From: Streptomyces avidinii
GTDB lineage: Bacteria; Actinomycetota; Actinomycetes; Streptomycetales; Streptomycetaceae
NCBI RefSeq assembly: GCF_014650695.1
Contig: NZ_BMVL01000004.1
Coordinates: forward strand, 513,013-577,012
Reading direction: 5' to 3'
DNA length: 64,000 bases
Each line of letters opens with the position of its first letter. The first letter of the stretch is position 1. A program made the position numbers and the translations under genes. Of the stretch, positions 25,833 through 33,898 are shown piece by piece. Below the pieces are notes generated by a model. The model was given only the letters and a program-made list of their open reading frames with translations, was not told where the DNA came from and searched no databases.

Positions 25833-26021
25833 TCACTGGCCGGCCGCCTGAACGTTGGCGGCGGCGGTCGTGAACTCGCGGCCGTCCGACTTCCTGATGT
25901 ACGCGATGTCCGTGACGCCCTCGGCGATGACGGCCATGAGCTCGCCCTCGACGCCGGACGCGATGTCCCGAACTCGTATACGGAGCAGTCCGTGAGGCTG
26001 GTACTCGTACACCTCATCCAT
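25833..26021 (-). CDS. Small protein of unknown function (62 aa)
   Basis: The sequence is MDEVYEYQPHGLLRIRVRDI, then ASGVEGELMAVIAEGVTDIA, then YIRKSDGREFTTAAANVQAA and GQ. It is compact, mixed alpha/beta, and has no signal or membrane segment. It overlaps the upstream small gene by 8 bp, so the two are coupled. It lies in a mini-operon divergent from the XRE/TPR regulator at 26368. I do not recognise the family. The context resembles small genes often found beside TPR-type regulators in Streptomyces. Confidence 0.6.
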   Translation of the reverse strand: MDEVYEYQPHGLLRIRVRDIASGVEGELMAVIAEGVTDIAYIRKSDGREFTTAAANVQAAGQ

Positions 26022-26178
26022 CGGACGCATCCTCGTCAGTAGCGCCGTTGAAGCGCTCCCAGCCGACCTGCGCACGGTCGAGAAGGTCGGAACCGGGCTG
26101 GTGCACCGCGGCGAAGCCGACGCCCGGACTGTCCGGGGTATCGAGGCTCCAAACGCCGCGCGGGGTGGGGCTCGTCAC
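26014..26178 (-). CDS. Very small protein (54 aa), first gene of the mini-operon
   Basis: It starts at GTG 26178 with GGGAG 6 bases upstream. The sequence is MTSPTPRGVWSLDTPDSPGV, then GFAAVHQPGSDLLDRAQVGW and ERFNGATDEDASDG. A longer version from GTG 26271 is open, but it would be coding through the repeat array, which is unlikely. Its stop overlaps the next gene. Function is unknown. Confidence 0.5.
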   Translation of the reverse strand: MTSPTPRGVWSLDTPDSPGVGFAAVHQPGSDLLDRAQVGWERFNGATDEDASDG

Positions 26179-26228
26179 GGGGTGCTCCCTACCGTCGTCA
26201 TCGGGTGATGTGCCAAGACTGGACCCGT

Positions 26229-26285
26229 AGAAGTCTCTTGGTAAGGACTTCTCAGGGACTTCTGACGACACAGAAAAGGACTTCT
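26229..26285. repeat. Phased iteron array GACTTCT with one inverted copy
   Basis: GACTTCT occurs at 26246-26252, 26257-26263 and 26279-26285, with start-to-start spacings of 11 and 22 bp. The inverted copy AGAAGTC is at 26229-26235. Whole-turn spacing puts all copies on one face of the helix. The array lies between the mini-operon and the XRE/TPR gene and is probably that regulator's binding site. Confidence 0.8.
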
Positions 26286-26367
26286 ATACACCCGAGTTGG
26301 TGAATCGTGGCAACTGTGGCGACTTCCTGAGACAGTGACACCATCCTTTACGCACAAGGAGGTTGCT

Positions 26368-27594
26368 ATGCCACGTATCGTCGGCAACACACGCCTACGG
26401 GCAGCCCGCGCGGCCGCCGGATACCGGTCACAACAAGCTCTCGTCGACGCCCTCGCCCACAACGGCGTGCACGTCAGCCTCAAGCAGGTCCAGCGCTGGG
26501 AATCCGAAACCCCGCCCTGGCCCTACCCCGACGCCCGCCGTGTCCTCCAACTGCTCCTGAACCAGACCATGGAGCAACTCGGCTTCGAGTCGCCCACCGG
26601 GGGCGTCGAACCCGGGCCGCCCGCCACGCAGCTCGCTCCGCCCGCACGCACTGCGATCCGCACCCCGAGCCTCATGCAACCCGCCACAGCGACAACGGAC
26701 TACTTCGCGGTCACCCGAGCCCACCGGCACCTCTATTGGAGTGTCGCCCCGGCCGTACTGCACCCAGCCGTCACCGCGCACGCAGGCCTCGGAGAGGCGC
26801 TGCTCCCGGGGACGGCAGGACAGACCCGCCAGACCCTCGCGGCAGCCCTCGCGGAAAGCCACCTGCTCGGCGGGCGGATCGAGTTCTTCGACCAGCGCGC
26901 CCCCGAACGCGCGCGAGACACCTGGGTCCAGGCCCTGCAAGCCGCAGGCGAGGCCGACGACCCGCTGCTCGGCAGCGCGATCCTGGCGCACATGGCCTTC
27001 GTACCCGGATGGGCCGGAGACCAGCCGGCCGCCGCGGAGCGAATGGTCGCGGCCCGTACCTACGCCAGGCGTGCCCCGGCGTCCGCCGAGTTCCTGGCCT
27101 GGCTGGACGCGGTGGAGGCCGAGTGCGAGACCCGCTGCGGTAACGAACGGACCGCGCTGAACCTGATCGCGCACGGCGAGGACGTCCTGGCGGCAGGCAG
27201 CACGCACCCCAACCCCGAGTGGATGGACTGGTTCTCGCCGATTCGGCTGGCCGCGTTCAAGGGGAACACCGAGCTGTCGGCCGGGCGCCTGCCGCAGGCC
27301 CGGGAAACCCTGCTCCATGTCCTCGCGGAGCTGCCCGCTGACGCGGACAAGCAGCGCACCGTGGTCCTCGGCGACCTCGGTGCGGTCGAGGCCGCCGCGG
27401 GCCGGCCGGAGGACGCCGCGGCGTACGCGCTGCGAGCCCTGGAGCTGTTGGAGGCGCACTGGTACGCGACCGGACTGGAGCGGGTCCGCGAGGTGCGGCG
27501 CGCGCTCGTGCCGTGGCAGCACGAGCAGTACGTCCGCGACCTCGACGACCGGCTGTACGGGTGGGGAGCGGTGGTCAGCGCTCTCGCGCGTTGA
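26368..27594 (+). CDS. XRE-family regulator with TPR-like C-terminal domain
   Basis: This 408-residue protein has an N-terminal helix-turn-helix (NTRLRAARAAAGYRSQQALV, then DALAHNGVHVSLKQVQRWE). A Pro/Ala linker (about 80-110) and a helical-repeat domain with TPR-like pairs follow (ARETLLHVLAELPADADKQR, then AAYALRALELLEAHWY). This architecture is frequent in Streptomyces regulators that sense peptides or small molecules. The ATG follows AAGGAGG. It overlaps the convergent HAD gene by 20 bp. The iteron array just upstream is a likely autoregulatory target. Confidence 0.85.
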   Translation: MPRIVGNTRLRAARAAAGYRSQQALVDALAHNGVHVSLKQVQRWESETPPWPYPDARRVLQLLLNQTMEQLGFESPTGGVEPGPPATQLAPPARTAIRTPSLMQPATATTDYFAVTRAHRHLYWSVAPAVLHPAVTAHAGLGEALLPGTAGQTRQTLAAALAESHLLGGRIEFFDQRAPERARDTWVQALQAAGEADDPLLGSAILAHMAFVPGWAGDQPAAAERMVAARTYARRAPASAEFLAWLDAVEAECETRCGNERTALNLIAHGEDVLAAGSTHPNPEWMDWFSPIRLAAFKGNTELSAGRLPQARETLLHVLAELPADADKQRTVVLGDLGAVEAAAGRPEDAAAYALRALELLEAHWYATGLERVREVRRALVPWQHEQYVRDLDDRLYGWGAVVSALAR

Positions 27595-28240
27595 AGTCGG
27601 CGATCCGGGTGGGCAGCTCCGCGAGGGACTCGACCCGGAACGTCGGCAGCTCGCGGGCCTCGGGGGTGTCCCACTGGATCGTTGCCCACGGACCCCGACG
27701 GATGAGTGCGGTGTGCATCCCCGCGGCAGCTCCGGGGCGCAGGTCGTTGTCGACCCGGTCGCCGACGTAGAGGATCTCGGACGGCTCGGCCGGGACGACC
27801 GAGGCGACCCGCTCGAAGAAGGCCGGGTCAGGCTTCGAGGCACCCCAGTCGTCCGAGGTGCCGATGAGGTCGACGTCCTTCGTGAAAAGCTCCCGCAGGA
27901 TCCCGCCGGCCCGCACGGTCTGGTTCCCGGCGATACCGAGCCACAGGCCGGCCTCGCGGAGTGCGGCGAGGGCGGGCCGGACGTCCGGGTAGAGGTCGCT
28001 CTCGTCGAAGTGCTCGGGCCGGCCCGCCGCGACGCGGGCCTCGCGCTCGGCGGTCAGGTCGAAGCCCGGCTTGAAGGGCTGGAACACCTCGCGGTAGTCG
28101 CGGCCCTGGGCGATGACGGCGCCGAACATCGCAGCGAAGGTGTGGCGGGGGACACCGAGCCAGTCGGCCCACGTGCCGTACTCGCGGGTCTCGTCCACCA
28201 GGCACTCGCCGACGTCGAAAACTACAGCGCGAATCGTCAT
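27575..28240 (-). CDS. HAD-family hydrolase
   Basis: This 221-residue HAD phosphatase-like enzyme has motif I DVGECLVDE, whose first Asp is the nucleophile. The second position is Gly, and Glu-Cys replace the usual Gly-Thr. Motif II is AGNQT, motif III is the Lys in GASKPDPAFF, and motif IV is VGDRVDND. The missing second Asp of DxDxT (here Gly) weakens a simple phosphatase assignment and may indicate another HAD chemistry. The start looks leaderless. The 3' end overlaps the XRE gene by 20 bp. Confidence 0.9.
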   Translation of the reverse strand: MTIRAVVFDVGECLVDETREYGTWADWLGVPRHTFAAMFGAVIAQGRDYREVFQPFKPGFDLTAEREARVAAGRPEHFDESDLYPDVRPALAALREAGLWLGIAGNQTVRAGGILRELFTKDVDLIGTSDDWGASKPDPAFFERVASVVPAEPSEILYVGDRVDNDLRPGAAAGMHTALIRRGPWATIQWDTPEARELPTFRVESLAELPTRIADFNARER

Positions 28241-28246
28241 GCGGGC

Positions 28247-28252
28247 AGCCTA
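28247..28252 (-). promoter_or_regulatory. -10 element TAGGCT for leaderless HAD mRNA
   Basis: On the minus strand TAGGCT ends 6 bases before the ATG at 28240, with no room for a ribosome site. Confidence 0.5.
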
Positions 28253-28380
28253 GTCACCAGGCCTGGACGCACAAAAGCGCTCCATCCCGACTCCGAAGGG
28301 CCGGAAGGGGGCGCAGCGCTGTTCAGGCAGTGAAGCCGGGCCGGATCGCGTACCGTGTGCGGTCTCCCAAGGGCGCTGAA

Positions 28381-28609
28381 ATGGCAGAACATCAAGAGCC
28401 GGACTGGGCGCGCGGACTGACCGCCATCGCCGTGCTCCTCCTCATCGTCGGCTTCTTCGTCGGATTCCTGGATCATGCTCGTCGGCGGGCTGCTGCTCCT
28501 CTTCGTGGGCGTCGCCACCGCCAACCAACGGCGGGCCGACGGCAAGCCCCCGGAGACGCTCCTGAACCCCGGAGACCGGCCCTGGCGGCAAGTCGACGAC
28601 CAGAACTAG
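28381..28609 (+). pseudogene. Small two-helix membrane protein with apparent 1-bp insertion
   Basis: From ATG 28381 the product reads MAEHQEPDWARGLTAIAVLL, then LIVGFFVGF. Here the frame slips. The adjacent frame continues WIMLVGGLLLLFVGVATANQ, then RRADGKPPETLLNPGDRPWR and QVDDQN, with TAG at 28607. Removing one C at the GGATTCCTGG stretch joins them smoothly. The span is 229 nt, 76 codons plus one base. A ribosome site, AAGGG, precedes the ATG. It is either a fresh frameshift or a base-call error in a 75-residue protein. Confidence 0.7.
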
Positions 28610-28776
28610 GCCTGCCGGGCCTCCGGCGCGGCAAGAGCCTGCCCGCGACCGGGGGCAAGCGGTTCGGCCACGTCTCGTACCCCGGCGCGTCCCGGACGGC
28701 CAACAGCGGGACGCGCGTGCAGGAGGAGCGCTGTGAAGTCGACCCGGACCTGGGCGAGAGCGCGTGAACCGGGTCG

Positions 28777-28817
28777 CCCCGGTGCGGCGAGCGGGATCTC
28801 CGCCCACCGCACCGGGG
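28777..28817 (-). terminator. Terminator of the sphingomyelinase-like gene
   Basis: CCCCGGTGCGG and CCGCACCGGGG form an 11-bp perfect stem with a 19-nt loop. It starts 16 bp past the stop at 28833 on the minus strand and could also stop transcription from the small gene at 28381. Confidence 0.75.
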
Positions 28818-28832
28818 TTCTGCCGGCAGGGC

Positions 28833-29837
28833 CTAGCGTCCGATCAGCGGGTAGTGGTCGGAGAGGTTGTTGTAGGTGTAGGAGGTGCCCCAGCTGGAGA
28901 CCGTCCAGGGCGCCGACTGCTCCTTGACGACGTTGTTCTCCCAGCCCGCCGGGCGGACGTTGCCCTTGCGGTAGAGGACGTAGTCCAGGTCCTCGCGCGG
29001 GTCGGTCGGGTAGCGGTAGTTCGCTATCGAGTTCAGCGCGGTGTCGAAGGAGTACGGGTGCCCGGTGCGGCTGTCGGAGCCGGCCAGGTCGGCGTTGGCC
29101 AGCAGGCTCGCGTACTCGGGGGTGCGCGAGTCGACGTTGAGGTCGCCCGCCACGATGACCTGCTCGTTCGCCGGGATGTTCTTGCCGTCCAGGAAGGCGT
29201 CGACGGCCCGGAACTGACGGGCGCGCATCTCCGCGGCCTCGCCCGCGCCACAGCCGGGGTCGGTGGACTGGGCGTGCGTGCCGACCACGTGTACCTTGGC
29301 GCCGTTCACGTTCAGCACGATGTAGGCGAAGCCCTTGTTGGACCACCAGTCGGCGCCGCAGGCGTCCTTGTAGACGACCTGCTCCTTGCGGACGATCGGC
29401 CACTTGCTGAGGACGGTGACACCGCCGTCCTCCGGGGTGGTGGAGGAGTAGGCGCCGCCCGTGGCGTCCCAGCCGCTCTTGCTGCGGCCGACGACCGGGG
29501 TCTGGTACGGGTACTGCGCGGCGGAATTCGCCTTCAGTGCGTCCGAGGCGCTGTTGTCGAAGGCCTCCTGGAGCACGACCACGTCGTGGCCCTGGTAGAA
29601 GGACGCCTTGGGGATCTCGGCGGCCCGGTGGTCCTGGCCCCAGTTCGGGTACAGGTTCTTGCTCATCAGGAACACGTTGTACGACAGGACGCTGAGCCGC
29701 GGGGCGGCGGCGGTCTCCGCGGCCGTGGCGGCAGGCGCGGTGGTGGCGGCCAGCGCGCCTGCGGCGACCGCGGCGACGGCCGTGGCGGCGGCGCGGCGCG
29801 AGCGGGGCGTGGAAAGCAGCATCAAGGTCTCCGTCAT
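28833..29837 (-). CDS. Secreted sphingomyelinase C-like phosphodiesterase
   Basis: This 334-residue exported enzyme of the endonuclease/exonuclease/phosphatase fold has a signal peptide with a basic start (RSRRAAATAVAAVAAGALAA). The metal and catalytic motifs are LSYNVFLMSKNLYPNWGQD, VVVLQEAFDN, GTHAQS, VAGDLNVDS and the final LSDHYPLIG with the catalytic His. The spacing and the FLMSK motif match bacterial neutral sphingomyelinases. These cleave phosphocholine from sphingomyelin or act on related phospholipids. Confidence 0.9.
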   Translation of the reverse strand: MTETLMLLSTPRSRRAAATAVAAVAAGALAATTAPAATAAETAAAPRLSVLSYNVFLMSKNLYPNWGQDHRAAEIPKASFYQGHDVVVLQEAFDNSASDALKANSAAQYPYQTPVVGRSKSGWDATGGAYSSTTPEDGGVTVLSKWPIVRKEQVVYKDACGADWWSNKGFAYIVLNVNGAKVHVVGTHAQSTDPGCGAGEAAEMRARQFRAVDAFLDGKNIPANEQVIVAGDLNVDSRTPEYASLLANADLAGSDSRTGHPYSFDTALNSIANYRYPTDPREDLDYVLYRKGNVRPAGWENNVVKEQSAPWTVSSWGTSYTYNNLSDHYPLIGR

Positions 29838-29952
29838 TCCTGCGGGGGATGATCGACGCCGTCATACAAGCAGCAGCAGTTACCTCTGGGTAACACCCGT
29901 GCAGAGACTTTCTGTCCGTGAGACGGCCGTCCGGTGCTCGCATACTTGTCAT

Positions 29953-30849
29953 ATGACGAAGACGGACTCCGCACACCCCGCCGGACCTGCGGCCGCACGC
30001 CGCAACGACCCCGCGCCGCCCCCGCCGGGCGGGGTGCTGTGGACGATCGCCGGCGACGTCCGCGCCCTGTTGATGCTGCCCGCCGCCTTCACCATGCAGG
30101 TGGCGCACCCGGCGATCGCGGCCGGCGTCGACCAGTACTCCGTCTTCCGCACCGACCCCTGGGGTCGCGGCGAGCGGTCCCTGCGCTCGGTCCAGCTCTG
30201 GGTGTACGGCGGGGAGGAGGCCGCGGAGGAGGGCCGCCGGGTCCGCCGCCTGCACAAGGACATCCAGGGCACCGACACCCGCGGCCGCCGTTACCACTCC
30301 CTCGACCCCGCCTGCTACTCCTGGGTGCACGCCACCGGCTTCCCGGTCTACCTCTACGCCGGGCGCTACCTGCTGCGCTGCTTCACACCCGCCCAGGAGC
30401 GGCAGCTCTACCGGGAGTGGCTCCAGGTGGGCCGGATCCTGGGCCTGCACGACCGGGACATGCCGCAGAGCATCGAGGAGTACTGGACCTACTGGGGCCG
30501 GATGCTCGCCGAGGAGATCGAGCCCACCGCGGTCGCCCGCGAGCTGGTCGCCACCGATGTCCGGCTGCCCCGTCCGGAGGCCGGCTCGCCCGCCGTGCGC
30601 CTGCTGCTGCGGCTGACCTGGCCGGTGCTGCGGGCGGCGTTCCTGCGCCTGCGGGCCTTCGTCAGCGTCGGCTACATGCCGCCGGAGGCCCGCGCGGCGA
30701 TCGGGCTGGAGTGGAGCCCGGCCCAGGAGCGCAGGCTCCGGCGGTTCAGCACGGCCGTACGGCTCCTCGTACCGCTGCTGCCGGAGCGCCTGCGCTACCT
30801 GCCGATCGCCTACCGGGCGCGGGCCGCGTGGCGTGCCGGAGGCCACTGA
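29953..30849 (+). CDS. MpaB/DUF2236-type oxygenase
   Basis: This 298-residue protein has the DUF2236 hallmarks: LPAAFTMQVAHPAIAAGVDQ (conserved His, probable heme ligand), FRTDPWGRGERSLRSVQLWV, then HSLDPACYSWVHATGFPVYL. GRYLLRCFTPAQ and PQSIEEYWTYW follow. Family members include Mycophenolate-pathway MpaB and rubber oxygenase Lcp relatives. No ribosome site is seen before the ATG. It diverges from the sphingomyelinase gene by 115 bp. Confidence 0.88.
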   Translation: MTKTDSAHPAGPAAARRNDPAPPPPGGVLWTIAGDVRALLMLPAAFTMQVAHPAIAAGVDQYSVFRTDPWGRGERSLRSVQLWVYGGEEAAEEGRRVRRLHKDIQGTDTRGRRYHSLDPACYSWVHATGFPVYLYAGRYLLRCFTPAQERQLYREWLQVGRILGLHDRDMPQSIEEYWTYWGRMLAEEIEPTAVARELVATDVRLPRPEAGSPAVRLLLRLTWPVLRAAFLRLRAFVSVGYMPPEARAAIGLEWSPAQERRLRRFSTAVRLLVPLLPERLRYLPIAYRARAAWRAGGH

Positions 30850-30863
30850 CGGCCCCGGGGCGC

Positions 30864-30911
30864 ACGGGCCCCGCCGGATGCGGGAGCCCGTGTGCGGGGC
30901 GCGGGGCCCGT
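30864..30911. terminator. Inverted repeat between convergent genes
   Basis: ACGGGCCCCG and CGGGGCCCGT pair over 10 bp with a 28-nt loop that can form an inner GC stem. It lies 14 bp after the MpaB-type gene and 6 bp after the convergent peptidase gene. Confidence 0.55.
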
Positions 30912-30917
30912 ACCGAC

Positions 30918-32465
30918 TCAGTGCCGGTGGCCGGGCCCTGAGCCGTGCTCGGTGTCGTGGATCGTGTTGGTCTCCGCGATCTTCTTCCAGGACTTGGGCT
31001 CCGCGGCCGGCTTCGTCAAGGCGGACTGCTCCAGCGAGCGGGCCGTGGGCTTGGCCGCCGCAGGGTTCAGCGCCGAAGCCGCCGGCTTGCCGGGGGTGTA
31101 GAGCCAGGTCTCGAAGAGCTGGGCGAGGGGCTTCTTCGAGACCTTCTCGGCGTACCGGACGAAGTCACCGACCTTGGCGTTGCCGTAGGCCCGCTCGGTC
31201 GGCCAGCCCTTCAGGATCTGGAAGAACTTCTCGTCGCCGATCTCGTTGCGCAGCGCCTGCAGGGCGATGGCGCCGCGGTCGTAGACGGCCCCGTGGAACT
31301 GGTTGTCCGGACCCGGGTCACCCGGCTTGACCTGCCAGAACGCATCCTCGGCCGGGCGCAGGGCGTAGGCCCAGTCGGCGAGCTCCTGCGCCGTGCCCTC
31401 GCCCTCCTTCTCCGACCACAGCCACTGGCTGTAGCGGGCGAAGCCCTCGTTGATCCAGATGTCCTTCCAGCCGTCGACGGACACGCTGTCGCCGTACCAC
31501 TGGTGCGCCAGCTCGTGCACCACCACCGAGACGTTGGCGCCGTTGCGGAACTGGCCCGGGCCGTAGAACGGCCGCGTCTGGGTCTCCAGGGCGAAGCCGG
31601 CGGTCACGTTCGGCACGTAGCCGCCCAGCGCGTTGAAGGGGTACGGCCCGAAGACCCCCTCCAGCCACTCGGCGACCTCGCCGGTGCGCTCCACGCTCGC
31701 GCGCGCCGCGCCCGCGTTGTCGCCGAGGTCCTTGCTGTACGCGTTGAGGATCGGCAGCCCGCTCGCCGTCGTGTCGGTGGTGATGTCGAACTTGCCGACG
31801 GCGAGCGTGGCGAGGTAGGTGGCCTGGGGCTTGTTGGAGCGCCAGTTGTAGCGGGTCCAGCCGAGGCGCGAGGTCTGGGACTGCAGGACGCCGTTGCTGA
31901 TCGCCTGGGTGCCGTCGGGCACGTTGATCGAGACGTCGAAGGTGGCCTTGTCCAGCGGGTGGTCGTTGCTGGGGAACCACCAGACCGCCGAGTCGGGCTC
32001 CTGCGCCGCCACCCCGCCGTCGGGCGTGCGCTGCCAGGCCGTCCAGCCGTCGACCTTCAGCTCGGAGGGCTTGCCCGCGTACTTGACGACGACGGACAGC
32101 GGGGTGTTGCGCGCCAGCGCCTTCGCCGGGGTGACCTCCAGCTCGTGGGAGCCGGAGGTGGCGAACTTCGCCTTGACCCCGTTGACGCGGATCTCGCTGA
32201 CCTGGAGGCCGAAGTCGAGGTTGAAGCGGGACAGGTCCTGCTTGGCGGTGGCCAGCAGCGTGGCCGTGCCTTCGAGCAGGTCCGTCTTCGGCTGGTACTG
32301 CAGGCGCAGGTCGTAGTGCGACACGTCGTAACCGCCGTTGCCGCTGGCCGGGTAGTAGGGATCGCCGACACCCGGGGCGCCCGGACCGGCACTCGCCGCC
32401 GACGCCGGGATCACCAGCAGGAGGGAAGCGGCGAGGACGCTCGGGGCGATGACTTTGCGGTGCAC
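30918..32465 (-). CDS. Secreted M1-family zinc metallopeptidase
   Basis: This 515-residue exported aminopeptidase-like enzyme starts at GTG 32465 with GGAG 6 bases upstream. The signal peptide includes APSVLAASLLLVIPASAASA. The zinc site is complete: HELAHQWYGD, then 18 residues to the Glu in NEGFARYSQWLW. The substrate-binding segment, GAMEN in classic M1 enzymes, appears here as AGFALETQ. The catalytic domain is compact, and the C-terminal helical domain of large aminopeptidase N is missing. The tail is Ala/Lys-rich and ends HGSGPGHRH. It probably trims peptides outside the cell. Confidence 0.92.
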   Translation of the reverse strand: MHRKVIAPSVLAASLLLVIPASAASAGPGAPGVGDPYYPASGNGGYDVSHYDLRLQYQPKTDLLEGTATLLATAKQDLSRFNLDFGLQVSEIRVNGVKAKFATSGSHELEVTPAKALARNTPLSVVVKYAGKPSELKVDGWTAWQRTPDGGVAAQEPDSAVWWFPSNDHPLDKATFDVSINVPDGTQAISNGVLQSQTSRLGWTRYNWRSNKPQATYLATLAVGKFDITTDTTASGLPILNAYSKDLGDNAGAARASVERTGEVAEWLEGVFGPYPFNALGGYVPNVTAGFALETQTRPFYGPGQFRNGANVSVVVHELAHQWYGDSVSVDGWKDIWINEGFARYSQWLWSEKEGEGTAQELADWAYALRPAEDAFWQVKPGDPGPDNQFHGAVYDRGAIALQALRNEIGDEKFFQILKGWPTERAYGNAKVGDFVRYAEKVSKKPLAQLFETWLYTPGKPAASALNPAAAKPTARSLEQSALTKPAAEPKSWKKIAETNTIHDTEHGSGPGHRH

Positions 32466-32913
32466 GAATGGCTCCAAGTGGTAGGGGAGACAGATCGGTT
32501 CACAGAGTGGTTCAAGGCCTTGTCGCTCGACCGTATTCACCCGTGGCGGCTCAGGTCATGTCCATGGCCCCTGCTGTCACACGATCGCCATTCGGCCGTC
32601 ACGGGCCGACGGCCGGCGCGGCCCCGGAGCCGGTGGCACCGGACGCCGGGCGGCCCCCGCGGGCGGCCCGGGAGCCCGGGCCCGGTCCCGTGGCCTGCGG
32701 CGCAACCCCGGGCCCGACGCCCCGGATGCCTTGGCGGGCCCGCTGCGGCCCGATGCGCCGGAGCCGGGGAACACCGAGCCGGCAGCCCCACCCGCCCGCG
32801 CGGATCGGCCGAATCGAGCCGGGTCCGGCTGCCTCCGGGGCGGCGTTGTCCTGCGATCCACCTGCCCGGGCCCGGGGTGAGACCCGTACCACCGGCCGCC
32901 GCCCTACCCGGCA
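32466..32913. other. Gene-free stretch between the M1 peptidase and the SCO6745-like gene
   Basis: Several open frames cross this region on both strands, but none has family-like protein sequence, a ribosome site or steady third-position bias. It presumably holds the two divergent promoters and the peptidase 5' leader. No clear hairpin terminator or repeat was seen. Confidence 0.5.
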
Positions 32914-32929
32914 TACCGAACAGTCGGTA
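32914..32929. promoter_or_regulatory. Operator-like palindrome TACCGA-ACAG-TCGGTA
   Basis: Perfect 6-bp arms around ACAG end 11 bp before the ATG at 32941. This is the size and position of a TetR-type operator, and a bound protein would cover the start of transcription. Confidence 0.6.
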
Positions 32930-32940
32930 ACCTCCCGTGC

Positions 32941-33804
32941 ATGACGCTTCCCCTGCTCGCTGCCCGTCGCTGTTGGCATGCTGCGATCAACCCGCTGCAC
33001 GCGACGATCTACTTCTCGCCGGATCTCGCCAAGGAGCTCGCGGCCCTCGGCGTCACCGACCCGGTCGCCGTCAATCTCGCCAGTCGCGCCGCCGCCATGG
33101 GCGCCGTCGGCCCCGGCACGGTGACCGCCACCTTCTACAACTACCGTCACGACCTGCTCGCCCGGCACCTCCCGGCCGTGTGGGACACCGTGACGCCCGA
33201 GCAGGTCCTCGCCGCCAGGCTGCGGGCCGCGGACAGCACCCTGCGCCGGCTGCTCGGGCCCGAGACCGTCGAGTCGCCGGAGCTGGCCGAAGCCGCGGAT
33301 CTGGCCATGCGCGCCACCGAGGCCTGTACCCGCCACGCCCGCACGCTGTACGCGGCCCACGCCGACCTGCCGGTACCCGAGGCCCCGCACCTGCGCCTGT
33401 GGCACGCCACCACCCTGCTGCGCGAGCACCGCGGCGACGGCCACCTGGCCGCCCTGCTCCTCGCGGCCCTGGACCCGGTGGAGGCCCTGGTCAGCCACAC
33501 CGCCACCGGCCGCGGCATGACCGCGAAGTGGATCAAGGCCATCCGCGGTTGGGAGCAGTCCGACCTGGACGCCGCGACCGGCCGGCTGCGCGAGCGCGGG
33601 ATCCTCGACGCGGACGGCGAGCTCACCGAGGAGGGCAAGGCCGTGCGCGAGCGCCTGGAGGCCGAGACCGACCGCCTCGACGCTGCCCCGTACGAGCACC
33701 TCGGCGAGCAGGGCCTGGCCCGTCTCGCGGAACTCGGCAGCGGCTTCGTGACCAAGGCGATCGGCGCCGGGGCCTTCCCGCGGGACCTCTTCGGCCGGGC
33801 CTGA
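32941..33804 (+). CDS. SCO6745-family protein
   Basis: This 287-residue actinobacterial protein of the SCO6745 family contains the stretches [20 protein letters not shown] and [20 protein letters not shown]. It also has [22 protein letters not shown]-terminal winged-helix-like region ([20 protein letters not shown]) is preceded by [15 protein letters not shown]. The biochemical role is not established. A MarR-like wing is suggested by the C-terminus, so a regulatory or sensor function is possible. The palindrome at 32914 hints at tight control. Confidence 0.85.
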   Translation: MTLPLLAARRCWHAAINPLHATIYFSPDLAKELAALGVTDPVAVNLASRAAAMGAVGPGTVTATFYNYRHDLLARHLPAVWDTVTPEQVLAARLRAADSTLRRLLGPETVESPELAEAADLAMRATEACTRHARTLYAAHADLPVPEAPHLRLWHATTLLREHRGDGHLAALLLAALDPVEALVSHTATGRGMTAKWIKAIRGWEQSDLDAATGRLRERGILDADGELTEEGKAVRERLEAETDRLDAAPYEHLGEQGLARLAELGSGFVTKAIGAGAFPRDLFGRA

Positions 33805-33898
33805 CCGCGGGCAACGGGCAGGGTTCCCGCCGTCCGTCACCGCCACCTGCCACAATTGGCAGCCTTCCAGTGCAAACGAAGGCAGGCGGGACCCGATC

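Noticed and set aside
28606..30846. 746-codon minus-strand frame over the sphingomyelinase and MpaB genes
   Set aside because: It spans two real genes on opposite strands and has a repetitive Arg/Gly/Gln composition.
32468..32944. Overlapping ORFs of 94-158 codons between the peptidase and the SCO6745-like gene
   Set aside because: Arg/Pro/Gly-rich translations without motifs or ribosome sites, present on both strands.
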